21,251 bases of DNA, taken from positions 516,286 through 537,536 of the forward strand of contig BJOX01000254.1 in the NCBI GenBank assembly GCA_009731375.1, written 5' to 3'. The notes under the pieces were generated by a model, which saw nothing but the letters and a program-made list of their open reading frames with translations, was not told the DNA's origin and did not search any database. A program made the position numbers and the translations under genes. This stretch comes from Paulinella micropora. Taxonomy: Eukaryota; Cercozoa; Imbricatea; Euglyphida. Within the stretch, counting starts at the first letter, position 1. The number at the start of each line of letters is the position of its first letter. Below are positions 8,065 to 16,577 of the stretch, piece after piece.

Positions 8065-9067
8065 CTTGGACTACTTGATGATAAAGGCGCCCAAACGAGG
8101 CACTTAAAGGGATTTGTTAAATCGTTGAGAGCGAAAACTGGAAAGAAAATTAAACTTTCCAATTATGACGATCCAAAAGTTGGATGGGAAGAGGCCATCA
8201 AACAAGCACTAAATCAAGGTGCTCGTATGTCAGATGTAGCAGCTGCAGATGATATTTTGGATAAGAGAATTTACGAAGAAATGCGGGGTAAATTAACTCA
8301 AGACCAAATGAAGCAATTGGAAGAGTTAGAGTTAAAAGATAGTCAAGTTGAAAAAACTAATCCACCGCAAGCAACACCAGCACCACAAAACATGCCACCA
8401 CAAACTCAATCAACACCTGAACCCAAACCAATACCAACACCACAGACAACAGCATTTGTAGAGGAACCTATTCAACCGCCACAGAATGATTTAAAAGAAG
8501 ACCCAGATAATGCAACAATTAACTCCCAAATGCTTGATAGCATGAGAAGCATTGACTAATTGGTTGATAAGATTATGGGAAAATCTCCCGCCGATGAAAG
8601 AGAAGATATGTTAGCACTTATTCGTTTTCTAATGCCAAGCGACCAAAATGGAGGTATCGGCACTTCACAAACAAACCCACTTATTAAAGGCAACGAACTA
8701 AGACGCGATCGCATGCTAGACACCAAGAATGATTTTGAATCACTAGACAACACACGTTATGGCAACACAAATAATCACTTTATGTTGAATAGATACAATA
8801 GAGCAGTCATCCAGACCAGAATGAGAGAAAAGAGAGTTTCCAAAAATAAAACGAAAACTAACTAGAAGCTTCTCTGCTGAAATCCCGCGACAAGTTCAAA
8901 CTCGCCTAGAAAGAAATGATTTTAAACCGCTCGTCAATCCTCCAAGTAATTATGCTTTCGGTAGTCCTTACTCTCCTTATTTCTATAATTATGCTTCACC
9001 ACCTCAACCCTTTGGGGCTGAATATGATAATTATAGATATAATCCAAACTATTTTCAAAACCCATAA
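8065..9067 (+). pseudogene. Broken Pro-rich PLV structural-type protein
   Basis: Three pieces make one coherent protein. Piece one (8065-8559, no early ATG) has a helical start, then a Pro/Thr/Gln-rich linker around 8363-8490. It ends at TAA 8557-8559, and the same frame continues at once to 8865. A further open stretch, shifted by one base and without any ATG, runs from about 8830 to TAA 9065-9067 and encodes a Tyr/Asn/Pro-rich tail (SPYSPYFYNYASPPQPF). So the gene has one in-frame stop, one shift near the A5 run around 8840, and an unclear start near 8100 where the frame above ends. It may be its own gene or the continuation of the PLA2-motif protein. Low-complexity Pro linkers and Tyr/Asn tails suit a virion component, but no family is recognised. 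Confidence 0.55.
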
Positions 9068-9072
9068 TATAG
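9064..9072 (+). promoter_or_regulatory. TATAATATAG-like motif upstream of the ATPase gene
   Basis: ATAATATAG lies 6 bases before ATG 9079, matching the motif at 12641-12650 before the minor capsid gene. Its position argues that ATG 9079 is the original ATPase start. Confidence 0.45.
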
Positions 9073-9134
9073 TGAGACATGCCTAAATCTATACATAAAG
9101 GATTAATAGCAAACAAGTTGCCACGAAAACACTT

Positions 9135-9980
9135 TTGAAGCAGAATCTGGAGAAAACCAACATAGAAAAAGCACACGAGGAATTTACCATTGACAGGCCA
9201 GTAATAACAGAGTTAGATAGCAAAAAACCGCCCAAATTTAAGAATGACTTGGAAATACAACCAATTAAAACACAAAGAGATGGCGTTGAATTGCTTCCTA
9301 TTCAAAAAGAAGGAATATTGCCAGCAATGGGGACTATGGTTATATGTGCAAGCACTGGCGGAGGTAAATCAGTTATGATTTGTAATCTACTCGCCAAAAA
9401 GAACATGTTGAAAGGTTTTGATGATAGAATAGTCGTCTTTTGCTTAAGTCCGTGCCCGATTTTGGAAGACACTCTCAAGTTAAAAAAAGAAGACATAATC
9501 AAAGAAGATAGGCCTGAGTTAATGAGAGAAATATTAACTAAACAAAAGGAATTGATTAAAACTAAAGGGTTTAAGAAGGCACCAAAAATACTATTGTTAT
9601 TGGATGATATCGCACAGAGTAAAACTTTTCTCAAATCAGAAGTGCTTACTGAGTTGTTTTTCGCTTCAACACATGCTAAAGTGTCAGTCTGGGTAGCAAC
9701 TCAGAGTTATACACAACTCCCGCGAAGAATAAGAATTAATTGCCATTGGATGATTATTTTTAATGGAGTAAGAAGAAGCGAACTTGACAGACTGGCAGAT
9801 GAATATGAAAGTCCTTTTCTCACCAAAAAAGAATTTTACAATATGGTTAAATATGCTACGGCAGAACCTTATTCATTCCTAGCAATTAACAATACGGCTA
9901 GTGATAGAACAACCCAGTTTAGAAAGAATTTCTCTACTATATTGCGATTAAATAAGGATAGAGATATGACAAACCTGTAA
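9135..9980 (+). CDS. FtsK/HerA-type (A32-like) DNA packaging ATPase
   Basis: This motor pumps viral DNA into the capsid. Numbering from 9135, Walker A is at residues 72-79 (ASTGGGKS) and Walker B at 152-158 (ILLLLDD). A sensor-like ATQ at 188-190 is followed by the PRRIR arginine cluster. The length of about 281 residues suits PLV, virophage and NCLDV packaging ATPases. The frame has no ATG before the Walker A region (it opens at TTG 9135). An ATG at 9079 just after a promoter-like motif starts a 19-codon frame that ends in TGA at 9136-9138, inside the T4 run. One missing T there would join it to the ATPase, so 9079 is probably the real start and the gene is formally frameshifted. The catalytic core is intact. 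It precedes the capsid genes, as in other PLVs. Confidence 0.88.
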   Translation: MKQNLEKTNIEKAHEEFTIDRPVITELDSKKPPKFKNDLEIQPIKTQRDGVELLPIQKEGILPAMGTMVICASTGGGKSVMICNLLAKKNMLKGFDDRIVVFCLSPCPILEDTLKLKKEDIIKEDRPELMREILTKQKELIKTKGFKKAPKILLLLDDIAQSKTFLKSEVLTELFFASTHAKVSVWVATQSYTQLPRRIRINCHWMIIFNGVRRSELDRLADEYESPFLTKKEFYNMVKYATAEPYSFLAINNTASDRTTQFRKNFSTILRLNKDRDMTNL

Positions 9981-10012
9981 AAAAATTAAATTAAATGGTT
10001 TTTTTTTTCGCC

Positions 10013-10022
10013 ATAATATATG
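10013..10022 (+). promoter_or_regulatory. ATAATATATG motif upstream of ORF 10025
   Basis: ATAATATATG ends three bases before ATG 10025. It is a variant of the recurrent AT-rich motif and favours 10025 over the ATG at 9995, which is embedded in a T10 homopolymer. Confidence 0.4.
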
Positions 10023-10024
10023 AC

Positions 10025-10525
10025 ATGACGGAATCAACTAAATTATATAAGACTTGCTATCAACAAGCAATCGCTATTTGGTATAAACAAAATGCGCAAG
10101 GAAAGTTCGTAACAATTCGTAAGGGATCGCCCGAATACTTAGCAGTGAAGAAGATAGAAGAGGATATTAAGAGTGGCAAGATTAAGTGTCAATTAAAACC
10201 AAAAGTAAGCAAATCAGGAAGTAAGAACAATGAACAACCTATTTCTAGTGGGCAACTAGACCAAATGCCAGATGAAGCATTGAAAAGAAAAATACCAGAC
10301 ATAGAATCGGCAAAAACTTCATCTCCTAAACCAAATGCCAAACCTATTGAGATGTCTCCAGCACTTAAGATTGAACAATCTTTACCCAAATCTGTCAATC
10401 CCACTCCTGTTGCCGTGCCGAAACACACTACCACAACACCAGCAAGTAAGATAGAAGCAATGGAAGATGCTTCTAAGGAAACTCCGCCAACTGAAAAGGT
10501 TGCTCAACTAATGACATTGATGTAA
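10025..10525 (+). CDS. PLV hypothetical protein with Pro/Lys-rich linker
   Basis: ATG 10025 is chosen because the AT-rich motif lies just upstream; an upstream ATG at 9995 adds only MVFFFAIIYD. It encodes about 166 residues: a globular N-terminus (YKTCYQQAIAIWYKQ, then FVTIRKGSPEYLAVKKIEED) and a disordered Pro/Ser/Lys/Thr linker. The frame stops at 10525. An overlapping frame continues to TGA 10615-10617 with a plausible helical end (IADLKKMKEERITHK) and no own ATG. A single missing A near 10510 would explain this, so the protein has probably lost about 30 C-terminal residues. It sits between the ATPase and capsid genes. Family not recognised. Confidence 0.6.
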   Translation: MTESTKLYKTCYQQAIAIWYKQNAQGKFVTIRKGSPEYLAVKKIEEDIKSGKIKCQLKPKVSKSGSKNNEQPISSGQLDQMPDEALKRKIPDIESAKTSSPKPNAKPIEMSPALKIEQSLPKSVNPTPVAVPKHTTTTPASKIEAMEDASKETPPTEKVAQLMTLM

Positions 10526-10638
10526 ATCAAGCCATAGCGGATTTAAAGAAAATGAAAGAGGAAAGAATTACGCACAAGAATTTACAAATTATGAAAAAAA
10601 TAATTAATGGTAATTGATAAAATAATTATTATTATATA

Positions 10639-11037
10639 ATGATTAAAAACTCAAGTGCTTCAAAACGTTTGCCAATTGACTTTATTAAGAAGATAAATGA
10701 AGCAAACCGACCGAAAAGTGATGGGTTTCAACTAAACCAGTTTGAATTGTGGAGTAGTCATGGTGCCCCATTAGTTAATCAACCATTAACTGAATTTGGC
10801 GACCTTGTCCCGCATGAGAAGAGCACTATCCAAAACACATTAACAGACATTTCTGATAAAAAAGAAAATGCGGACGTTGTTGATTTGGACACCGCTGTTA
10901 GCAGTTTGGCTTATTTAAAGAAAGTAGTTGAGAATGCTGAGGCAAGAGAGTTTCAATTGACTTCACCACAAGACACAAGACTTGACAATATACAAAAATC
11001 AGTTGATATTATTAAACAATCCGTTTCAGGTGAATAA
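10639..11037 (+). CDS. PLV hypothetical protein
   Basis: ATG 10639 follows ATTATTATATA directly and gives 132 residues ending in TAA 11037. It has a basic start, a middle with FELWSSHGAPLVNQPLTEFG, and a helical C-terminal half (AVSSLAYLKKVVENAEARE) ending in KSVDIIKQSVSGE. It lies between the ATPase region and the major capsid gene, same strand, so a virion or assembly role is plausible by position only. No family recognised. Confidence 0.6.
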   Translation: MIKNSSASKRLPIDFIKKINEANRPKSDGFQLNQFELWSSHGAPLVNQPLTEFGDLVPHEKSTIQNTLTDISDKKENADVVDLDTAVSSLAYLKKVVENAEAREFQLTSPQDTRLDNIQKSVDIIKQSVSGE

Positions 11038-11118
11038 ATAATTATTTTAATTTCTATTATTATTTTTTTTAGTATAGTAGCATTGCGAATTTTACAATCC
11101 CACAACCACACAAAAAAA

Positions 11119-12549
11119 ATGGAAAGAAAGGAGATTGAAGTTACTGAGGAGTTTATGACCCTCAACAACCTCAGATATGAGTTGCCAGCAAGTCTGGCGC
11201 TCTCTGAACAGGGAAGTATCTTTAAGAAGAACTTCGCTGACCAGCAGACTTATACCAGTGATTCTGGAACTGAAATGATTTTTACATTACAGGCAAGCAC
11301 TGATTTTGTTTATGGGAAGAATTGCTATTTGTCATTTGACATTATGGCCGAAGGATTGGTGGCCACTGATGGAAAAGATAATGTTGCTTGTGCTCTTGGT
11401 TTTCAGAACACTCCCGCTACCGCTATTTTTGAAAGATTTTTGCTAGAAAGCAAGGATGGTAGCGAACTTGAACGAATTGAAGATTTGAACAAGATGGTGC
11501 GAAATATTCTCCCTTGGCATTATCCTTTTGATTACCGCAGGCAAGCACAGATGGCTGGACAACGAGAATCAGTCAGTGTTAATGCTAATGTTACTGACCC
11601 TTCAGTTACTGATTTTGCACTTAATGTCCCCACTGCTGGTAGTGTTGCGACTGGCCAATATTTGAGAGTTTGTATTCCTCTTCATTACTTTTCGGGAGTG
11701 TTTAATGAGGAAACTCTCATTCCTCCCTCTCTGATTAGTGGTATGAGACTTCGTTTGACATTTGCACCAGTACATGAAGCATTGACTATCATTGGAACCT
11801 CTAATGGTGCGATTCCTACTGTATTTACTACCACTACTTTGAAATACACCGTAGCAAATCCAGTTGTTATGTTGGAGACATTTTCTCTTGCTCCAGGTGT
11901 ACAGAGAAATATTTTGGAACAGATGGGAAGCAAGGATGGGCTTCCATACACTTATGAAACATATTATAACCAAAAGGCAAATCCAGGACCGTCTGTTGAT
12001 TTTAATCTTCAAGTAAATAAGGCCGTTGCCCGTGCTCAGTGCTTGTATATCGTAACTCAGAATGTGCTTTCTGATAATGCTAATATTGACAACTTGGGAA
12101 CTGCTCAAATGCCTTACAGACAATATCAATGCCGTATTGGTGATTGGTATGCTCCGCAACAAAAGATGGAACTAGGAGGAAGCACAGATACTCTTGCCTC
12201 CGTTCAACGAGGATGCGCGGAATTGTATATCAACAATCTTCAAGCTACTATGGGTATTCGTGATGCTTACATGTCTTCATCTATTTCTCTTGAAAACTTT
12301 CGCTATTGGTATTCTGCTTCAGGCAAAACAGGACTTACATCCAACGCTGGTTTTGCTACTATTATGCAGACACTCAATCAGTCGCCACACATTGGAGCAT
12401 CTGGTATCGCAGTCAATAATTCACGAACTGCAGAAGTCACTCTTCGTTATGCTTCTGATTATGCTGCTACAAATAAATCAATCACTGCTTGGTTGAAATA
12501 TGTCAAAGTCGCGTCTATCTATCCTAGCAGATCAGTTATTAAACAATGA
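11119..12549 (+). CDS. Major capsid protein (double jelly-roll)
   Basis: It forms the hexon-like capsomers of the icosahedral shell. ATG 11119 is the first ATG; the frame is open slightly upstream only through a TTG. The product is 476 residues, which fits PLV and Polinton double-jelly-roll proteins. The sequence is beta-rich and low in charge, with typical elements such as CYLSFDI in the first barrel, an Arg-rich link before the sheets (PFDYRRQAQM), a central VMLETFSLAPG, and a second-barrel end EVTLRYAS...YVKVASIYPS. There is no stop or frame break, unlike several neighbours. Assignment rests on length, fold-like character and its place directly upstream of the penton gene and after the ATPase. 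TGA ends the gene about 100 bp before the next start. Confidence 0.8.
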   Translation: MERKEIEVTEEFMTLNNLRYELPASLALSEQGSIFKKNFADQQTYTSDSGTEMIFTLQASTDFVYGKNCYLSFDIMAEGLVATDGKDNVACALGFQNTPATAIFERFLLESKDGSELERIEDLNKMVRNILPWHYPFDYRRQAQMAGQRESVSVNANVTDPSVTDFALNVPTAGSVATGQYLRVCIPLHYFSGVFNEETLIPPSLISGMRLRLTFAPVHEALTIIGTSNGAIPTVFTTTTLKYTVANPVVMLETFSLAPGVQRNILEQMGSKDGLPYTYETYYNQKANPGPSVDFNLQVNKAVARAQCLYIVTQNVLSDNANIDNLGTAQMPYRQYQCRIGDWYAPQQKMELGGSTDTLASVQRGCAELYINNLQATMGIRDAYMSSSISLENFRYWYSASGKTGLTSNAGFATIMQTLNQSPHIGASGIAVNNSRTAEVTLRYASDYAATNKSITAWLKYVKVASIYPSRSVIKQ

Positions 12550-12640
12550 TTAAATGTAAGCCTTATTTATTTAAAATCTCTTTTATTATGTGTAGTCAAA
12601 AAAAGATTTAAAATTTTTTAAAAAAAATAATAATATATTT

Positions 12641-12650
12641 TATAATATAG
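12641..12650 (+). promoter_or_regulatory. TATAATATAG promoter-like motif before the penton gene
   Basis: TATAATATAG lies two bases before ATG 12653 in an A/T-only stretch (about 12600-12650) following the capsid gene. It is the best copy of the recurrent motif. Confidence 0.5.
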
Positions 12651-12652
12651 CA

Positions 12653-13450
12653 ATGTCATTTACGATCTCTAACTTAGAAGACGAGAAGCGAACGAAAAAA
12701 AATTTCCTTCTTCGTGTCTCGTCAAGTGATAAAACAGAATCAAAATCCGCTTCTACTCACAATGGCCGTTTCGTTGTTGATTTACCAGCAACTGGTCGTA
12801 ATATTGATATAATTAGTGCTTATGTCGTTAAGAGTATCTCCATTCCAAACGTTTTCCCAAACATACCGAGTTATGCCAACACTCTCGCATTGATTAAAAC
12901 AACTGGATCCGCTACAAAAACGGCAATCGTAACAGAAAATCAATACACCATTGATACATTTATTACCGCTCTTCAAACTGCAATTAATTCGGCAATTACC
13001 CCAAACTCTGTAGTTATAACTTTGAACTCCGTTAATAAATTGAATTTTGCTTTCACTGGTGATACGTATGCTTTTGATTACGATAATAGCACTATTAGAG
13101 ACAAGATAGGACTGACTGCCGATATTTCGGCGGCGGCGAGTAGCACAATGCAATCTATCGTGAATTTAATCGGTGAAACGGCCGTTTATGTCCATAGCCG
13201 TGCTTTAAATCAGTCTGGTTTAGTTGAAGCAAATGGTAATTTCTCTGTCGTTGGTAAATGCAATTTAGATAAGCCCTATGGAGTCCAGTGCTACTTTGAA
13301 TCGTCAAACGATGTTGCCGATTATGTGCCATTTAATACAACGAAAAGTTTAAGAACTATTGATATCGCCATTAGAAATGCGAGTGGCAATGTGCTTGAAT
13401 GTCCTGTCAATTTTGAAGTTAGTATTCTCTTGAAGGTGTATCATGCGTAA
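12653..13450 (+). CDS. Minor capsid protein (penton, single jelly-roll)
   Basis: ATG 12653 gives 265 residues. The pattern matches PLV and virophage penton proteins: a basic start, then RFVVDLPATGRNIDIISAY, a long insertion with YTIDTFITALQTAINSAI, and a closing strand pair LRTIDIAIRNASGNV followed by VNFEVSILLKVYHA. The penton fills the fivefold vertices of the capsid. It directly follows the major capsid gene on the same strand, the usual order in this group. The frame is intact. Confidence 0.75.
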   Translation: MSFTISNLEDEKRTKKNFLLRVSSSDKTESKSASTHNGRFVVDLPATGRNIDIISAYVVKSISIPNVFPNIPSYANTLALIKTTGSATKTAIVTENQYTIDTFITALQTAINSAITPNSVVITLNSVNKLNFAFTGDTYAFDYDNSTIRDKIGLTADISAAASSTMQSIVNLIGETAVYVHSRALNQSGLVEANGNFSVVGKCNLDKPYGVQCYFESSNDVADYVPFNTTKSLRTIDIAIRNASGNVLECPVNFEVSILLKVYHA

Positions 13451-13474
13451 TAAAAAAAGAAAATATAAGATATA

Positions 13475-13675
13475 ATGACCTTTATAGAAAATTTAGATAT
13501 ATTATTTACTCTGATACAAACTATCAACCTACGGCGACAACAACAACATAAACAACAAATTCCCTGTGGTGCCAATATTGATCAATTCTACAAATATTTG
13601 AAGAAAGATCACGCACAACTAACCGAAGAATTAATCAAGGATAAGGACTTTGATACATTAAAAAAATGTCAATAG
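13475..13675 (+). CDS. Small PLV hypothetical protein
   Basis: ATG 13475 comes right after AGATATA, 24 bp downstream of the penton stop, and gives 66 residues. Helical character dominates (MTFIENLDILFTLIQTI, then YKYLKKDHAQLTEELIKD), with a Gln/His-rich middle. The spacing suggests it belongs to the late capsid cluster. No family recognised. Confidence 0.45.
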   Translation: MTFIENLDILFTLIQTINLRRQQQHKQQIPCGANIDQFYKYLKKDHAQLTEELIKDKDFDTLKKCQ

Positions 13676-13705
13676 AGATACAAAAAAAAAATTGATAAAT
13701 AAGCA

Positions 13706-14958
13706 TTAAAAAAGTTTTTTTTTTGTTTCAATCTGATCTTCAATCCAGTTTAATAAAGCGTAAATACTTGCCGTTCCACCGCTTGTATTTTGTGCGGATA
13801 TGGTAAATGTCTTACTTGGTCCTATCTTGATATTATATTGAGACAAATCAATGTATATTGATGAACCACCAGATAATACATATGTAACTATCACACTTCC
13901 GCCAGTTCTTGTTGTCCCCGCTGTATCTACTTCGGCTAACGACGTGTTTGTATCGTAATTTGAATAAGAAGGTGTTCCTCCCAATGTGGTATTAAGAATA
14001 ATTCTCGCGATACATGTTTTAGTGTCGGAATTGCTGATGCATAAATTCTCAAAGTAGATTATGTTGTAATTCGTTTTGCTGTTGAATGTGGCGCGGTTTC
14101 TAATAGTAAATATGGCATTCTCAGTTGATCCTATACTCTTGACATTATCATACGAATTAGTTATAGCAATAGTCCGATCAATATTCCCTTCAACTGCCAA
14201 AAACATGCTAGCAGTTTTCATTACAACGGATCCAAGACTTGACGAATATGCTTTCGCATAAATAGCAAACGCCGCCTGATCCAATGATGGAGTAGTAGCA
14301 GTGCTCGCGTATTTAATCGCATGAATTACTTCCATTCGTCCAGTTCGCGGGTTTTCTATTTTGAATGTAATTTGACGACTGCCCAGATACTGAACAACGA
14401 TTTCAAACACATTCAATTTGGTAAAATCAATCGCGGGGAAGTTTCCAGTGTTATTACATTTATCAACATTCCACGCATATTGACTGACCACATTTTCTAC
14501 GCTTCCTGCCGTTCTTACAACAGACATTCCCAAACTTGATTGTCTAAAACATAAATTGTCTGCTGGTGTGCCTATGCCAATATCGCAATTGAAACTATCT
14601 GCGGCGATAGATGATGGAAACAATGCGGAAAATCTAGCAACTAAGCCCATGCCACTTTTGTATTTGGCTCACTCAATAGTCGTAATCTGCGCAGTTGAAT
14701 TACCTGAGGCCGATGTAGTCAAAACCGCCATTGAATTAGCAGACGATACCACCCCGCCATTAGTCTCCGTTTTGTCAAAGAAACGAGTATTTATGCCATA
14801 TGTAAATACATTTTGTAATACTGGAGACAGAGTAGCAGTTCGCAATTCTCCAAAGGCCGTTGTTGGTAAAGCATCTTTAATGCTATCAATAGATAAAGAA
14901 GAAGATGACGATGTAGTTGATGACGATGGTGTATTGTGCTTTGACCAAAAAGGTTCAT
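13706..14958 (-). pseudogene. Fibre-like or receptor-binding-type surface protein, broken
   Basis: The intact part is 14650-13706 (314 codons from an internal ATG), beta-rich and Ser/Thr/Gly-rich. It contains YKSGMGLVARFSALFP, IGIGTPADNLCFRQ and RQITFKIENPRTGRMEVIHA. That pattern resembles fibre or attachment-type proteins seen in algal giant viruses and PLVs (resemblance from memory, not searched). The same frame continues upstream through TGA 14669-14671 to about 14950. There a one-base shift next to the A5 run at 14947-14951 separates it from ATG 14958, which follows an AT-only promoter. The upstream part has a Ser-rich linker. One nonsense change plus one indel therefore disable the gene as assembled. 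A host-attachment role is inference. Confidence 0.55.
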
Positions 14959-14982
14959 TATATATTTTATATTATATAAAAT
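14959..14982. promoter_or_regulatory. Divergent A/T-only promoter
   Basis: A 24-bp stretch made only of A and T (TATATTTTATATTATATAAA) separates ATG 14958 on the minus strand from ATG 14983 on the plus strand. It contains TATATTAT-type cores in both orientations. Confidence 0.5.
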
Positions 14983-15258
14983 ATGTCGGTAATAATACGA
15001 GAACTGCCGAGTGATATAGTTGGACACATAAGGACATTTGTTTATTCAGAAATATCCCAGCAGAATTATAGAAAAGAATTTTGCAATATATGCGGTTTGT
15101 CTCGCACATTCCAATCACATCCTCCTATCATAGCAGCCGATATTGATAATGTAGATGGTGTCCAGTTTTTCACGATCTGTTCTATTAATTGCTACAGACG
15201 AGAGTCTAATATTAGAGCAAGATATGGCGAACCGCCTTTAATCGTTGTTAAGTATTAA
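14983..15258 (+). CDS. Small Cys-containing PLV protein
   Basis: ATG 14983 lies at the end of the divergent A/T-only promoter and gives 91 residues. The N-terminus LPSDIVGHIRTFVYSEIS is F-box-like in feel. It is followed by FCNICGLS and a later TICSINCY, four Cys that could bind zinc. Short F-box/zinc proteins of this type occur in large DNA viruses, but this assignment is weak. It converges with the ORF ending at 15255, with a 4-base overlap. Confidence 0.5.
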   Translation: MSVIIRELPSDIVGHIRTFVYSEISQQNYRKEFCNICGLSRTFQSHPPIIAADIDNVDGVQFFTICSINCYRRESNIRARYGEPPLIVVKY

Positions 15259-15560
15259 TCTTTTTGAACTTTTTGTTTATTTCTTGTGCTTCTTCTTAAT
15301 GGTGCTTTTACTTCCTCTGTCGCGGTTTCTTCTTGTGGTTTTGCTTCTTTCTTCTCTTTGATAAACTTATTGACAATAACGGCTCCAATCTTGCTTAATT
15401 GTCGTAGTTTAATATTTGTTATTATTCCCCCGTGGTTGTTGTAAATCTGTTCAAGCAATTTATACTTATCCTCTCTACTAGCCCTTTTCCCTAATGATTG
15501 GTATTTGCTTTCTTCTTCTCCGTTTTCGCTTTCCGTTTCATTAATATTAAATTCAAACAT
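15255..15560 (-). CDS. Small charged protein overlapping the recombinase end
   Basis: ATG 15560 gives 101 residues. An acidic start (FEFNINETESENGEEE) is followed by a helical, possibly HTH-like core (KYKLLEQIYNNHGGIITNIKLRQLSKIG) and a basic tail (LRRSTRNKQKVQKD). The gene overlaps the last 70 bases of the recombinase frame and is transcribed in the same direction, so the two are probably translated from linked messages. A DNA-binding accessory role is possible but unproven. Confidence 0.5.
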   Translation of the reverse strand: MFEFNINETESENGEEESKYQSLGKRASREDKYKLLEQIYNNHGGIITNIKLRQLSKIGAVIVNKFIKEKKEAKPQEETATEEVKAPLRRSTRNKQKVQKD

Positions 15561-16577
15561 AAATCTATCTTTCTTCTTAACTCCTCTAATTCTGTTTTAA
15601 TTCCTTCTGCCTTAATTTCTTCGGGGTCGGCCACATTAACCCAACTATAACTAAAACTAGTAAGCATATCGCCGTGTCCCAACACATTAGAAACCCATGT
15701 ATTGAAATTCTCTATTTTCGGATTGGCGAAATTGCTATACGACAAACTCGCATAAAGTTTCCGCAACATACTACTTTTCTGTGTGTATTCCGAAAGCCAA
15801 GGAAAGATTTTAATAATTCTTTTATTTAGTTCATTATTCTTTTGTTTATCAAGCACGCCTTCTTTGTTGATGATAACTGCTTTTTTCTTTTTGAAATGGT
15901 TTCGTATTGAATTTACCTTTTCTATTACGAATTCAGGAGTAAAAAGGACGACAGATCTCTCAGTCCAATTTTTTTTTGTCCTTCTCTTTTCTTTGCTAGG
16001 TTATTTACCCTCAACCAAGAAGGTTTATCTGGTATCAATCATATGTGTTTTTATCAAATATTTCAACAGGCCTTGCTCCAATTGCTATCATCAAAGCAAG
16101 TAGTTTTAAGTAAGGATCATTACTTAGTATCATATCATTCATTTTAGCCATTACATCACGAACATCAATTTGTATTTTTTGTTCATTTTTTGCTTTGACA
16201 TCTTTCTTATACCCCTCAACGATATCAATCCGCTCGTCTTCATTCAGATTAAAGTATTTATCAAGTTTGCTCATTTCATATACTTTTTCACTTTGATAAG
16301 GCTCTATTGCTTTTCTTCTTACCTCAGAAAGTCTTTGTCTTCTGCTGTTCAAATTAGGATACACAATAGCATATTTTGGATATATGACTTTTAGTGCCTC
16401 AAGCACTTCTTCATCACTGGTCGGAATGCTAAATAACGATATAATAGCATTATGAAAAGCGATACTTGGTTTCAACTCACTATCGTACTAGAAGTTGGAC
16501 ACGACTTCATAAATTTTATTTTCAGTAGTAGCAACTCTTAACTGCCTAACAAATTTCTTATCATCTTCGCTCCACAT
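15491..16577 (-). pseudogene. Tyrosine recombinase/integrase, broken
   Basis: The gene reads from ATG 16577 (after AATATATACTAAG) to a stop at 15491. It is interrupted by TAG at 16488-16490 (codon 30), a shift near 16040 and a shift in the A9 run at 15968-15976 (minus strand). Family residues are visible: the first catalytic Arg in IGARPVEIF (about 16073-16071), a Lys-rich turn NNLAKKRE, the second Arg in SSMLRKLYA (15763-15761), His in LGHGD (15676-15674), and the nucleophile-position Tyr in TSFSYSWV (15649-15647). The His of the usual HxxR is Ser here. Such enzymes integrate or resolve DNA and are found in several PLVs. As assembled it cannot make a full protein. Confidence 0.75.

Noticed and set aside
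8065-9067. In-frame TAA taken as evidence of a reassigned genetic code
   Set aside because: TAA ends other intact genes here (9980, 11037, 13450) and TGA/TAG are also used as ends, so the standard code fits better.
11602-12162. 186-codon minus-strand frame within the capsid gene
   Set aside because: Opposite an intact 476-residue capsid frame, with low-quality Ser/Ile/Arg composition and no motif.
14556-15014. 152-codon plus-strand frame
   Set aside because: It lies opposite the fibre-like gene and the divergent promoter. The minus-strand frame has family-like motifs and promoter-adjacent ATG 14958, so this is a shadow.
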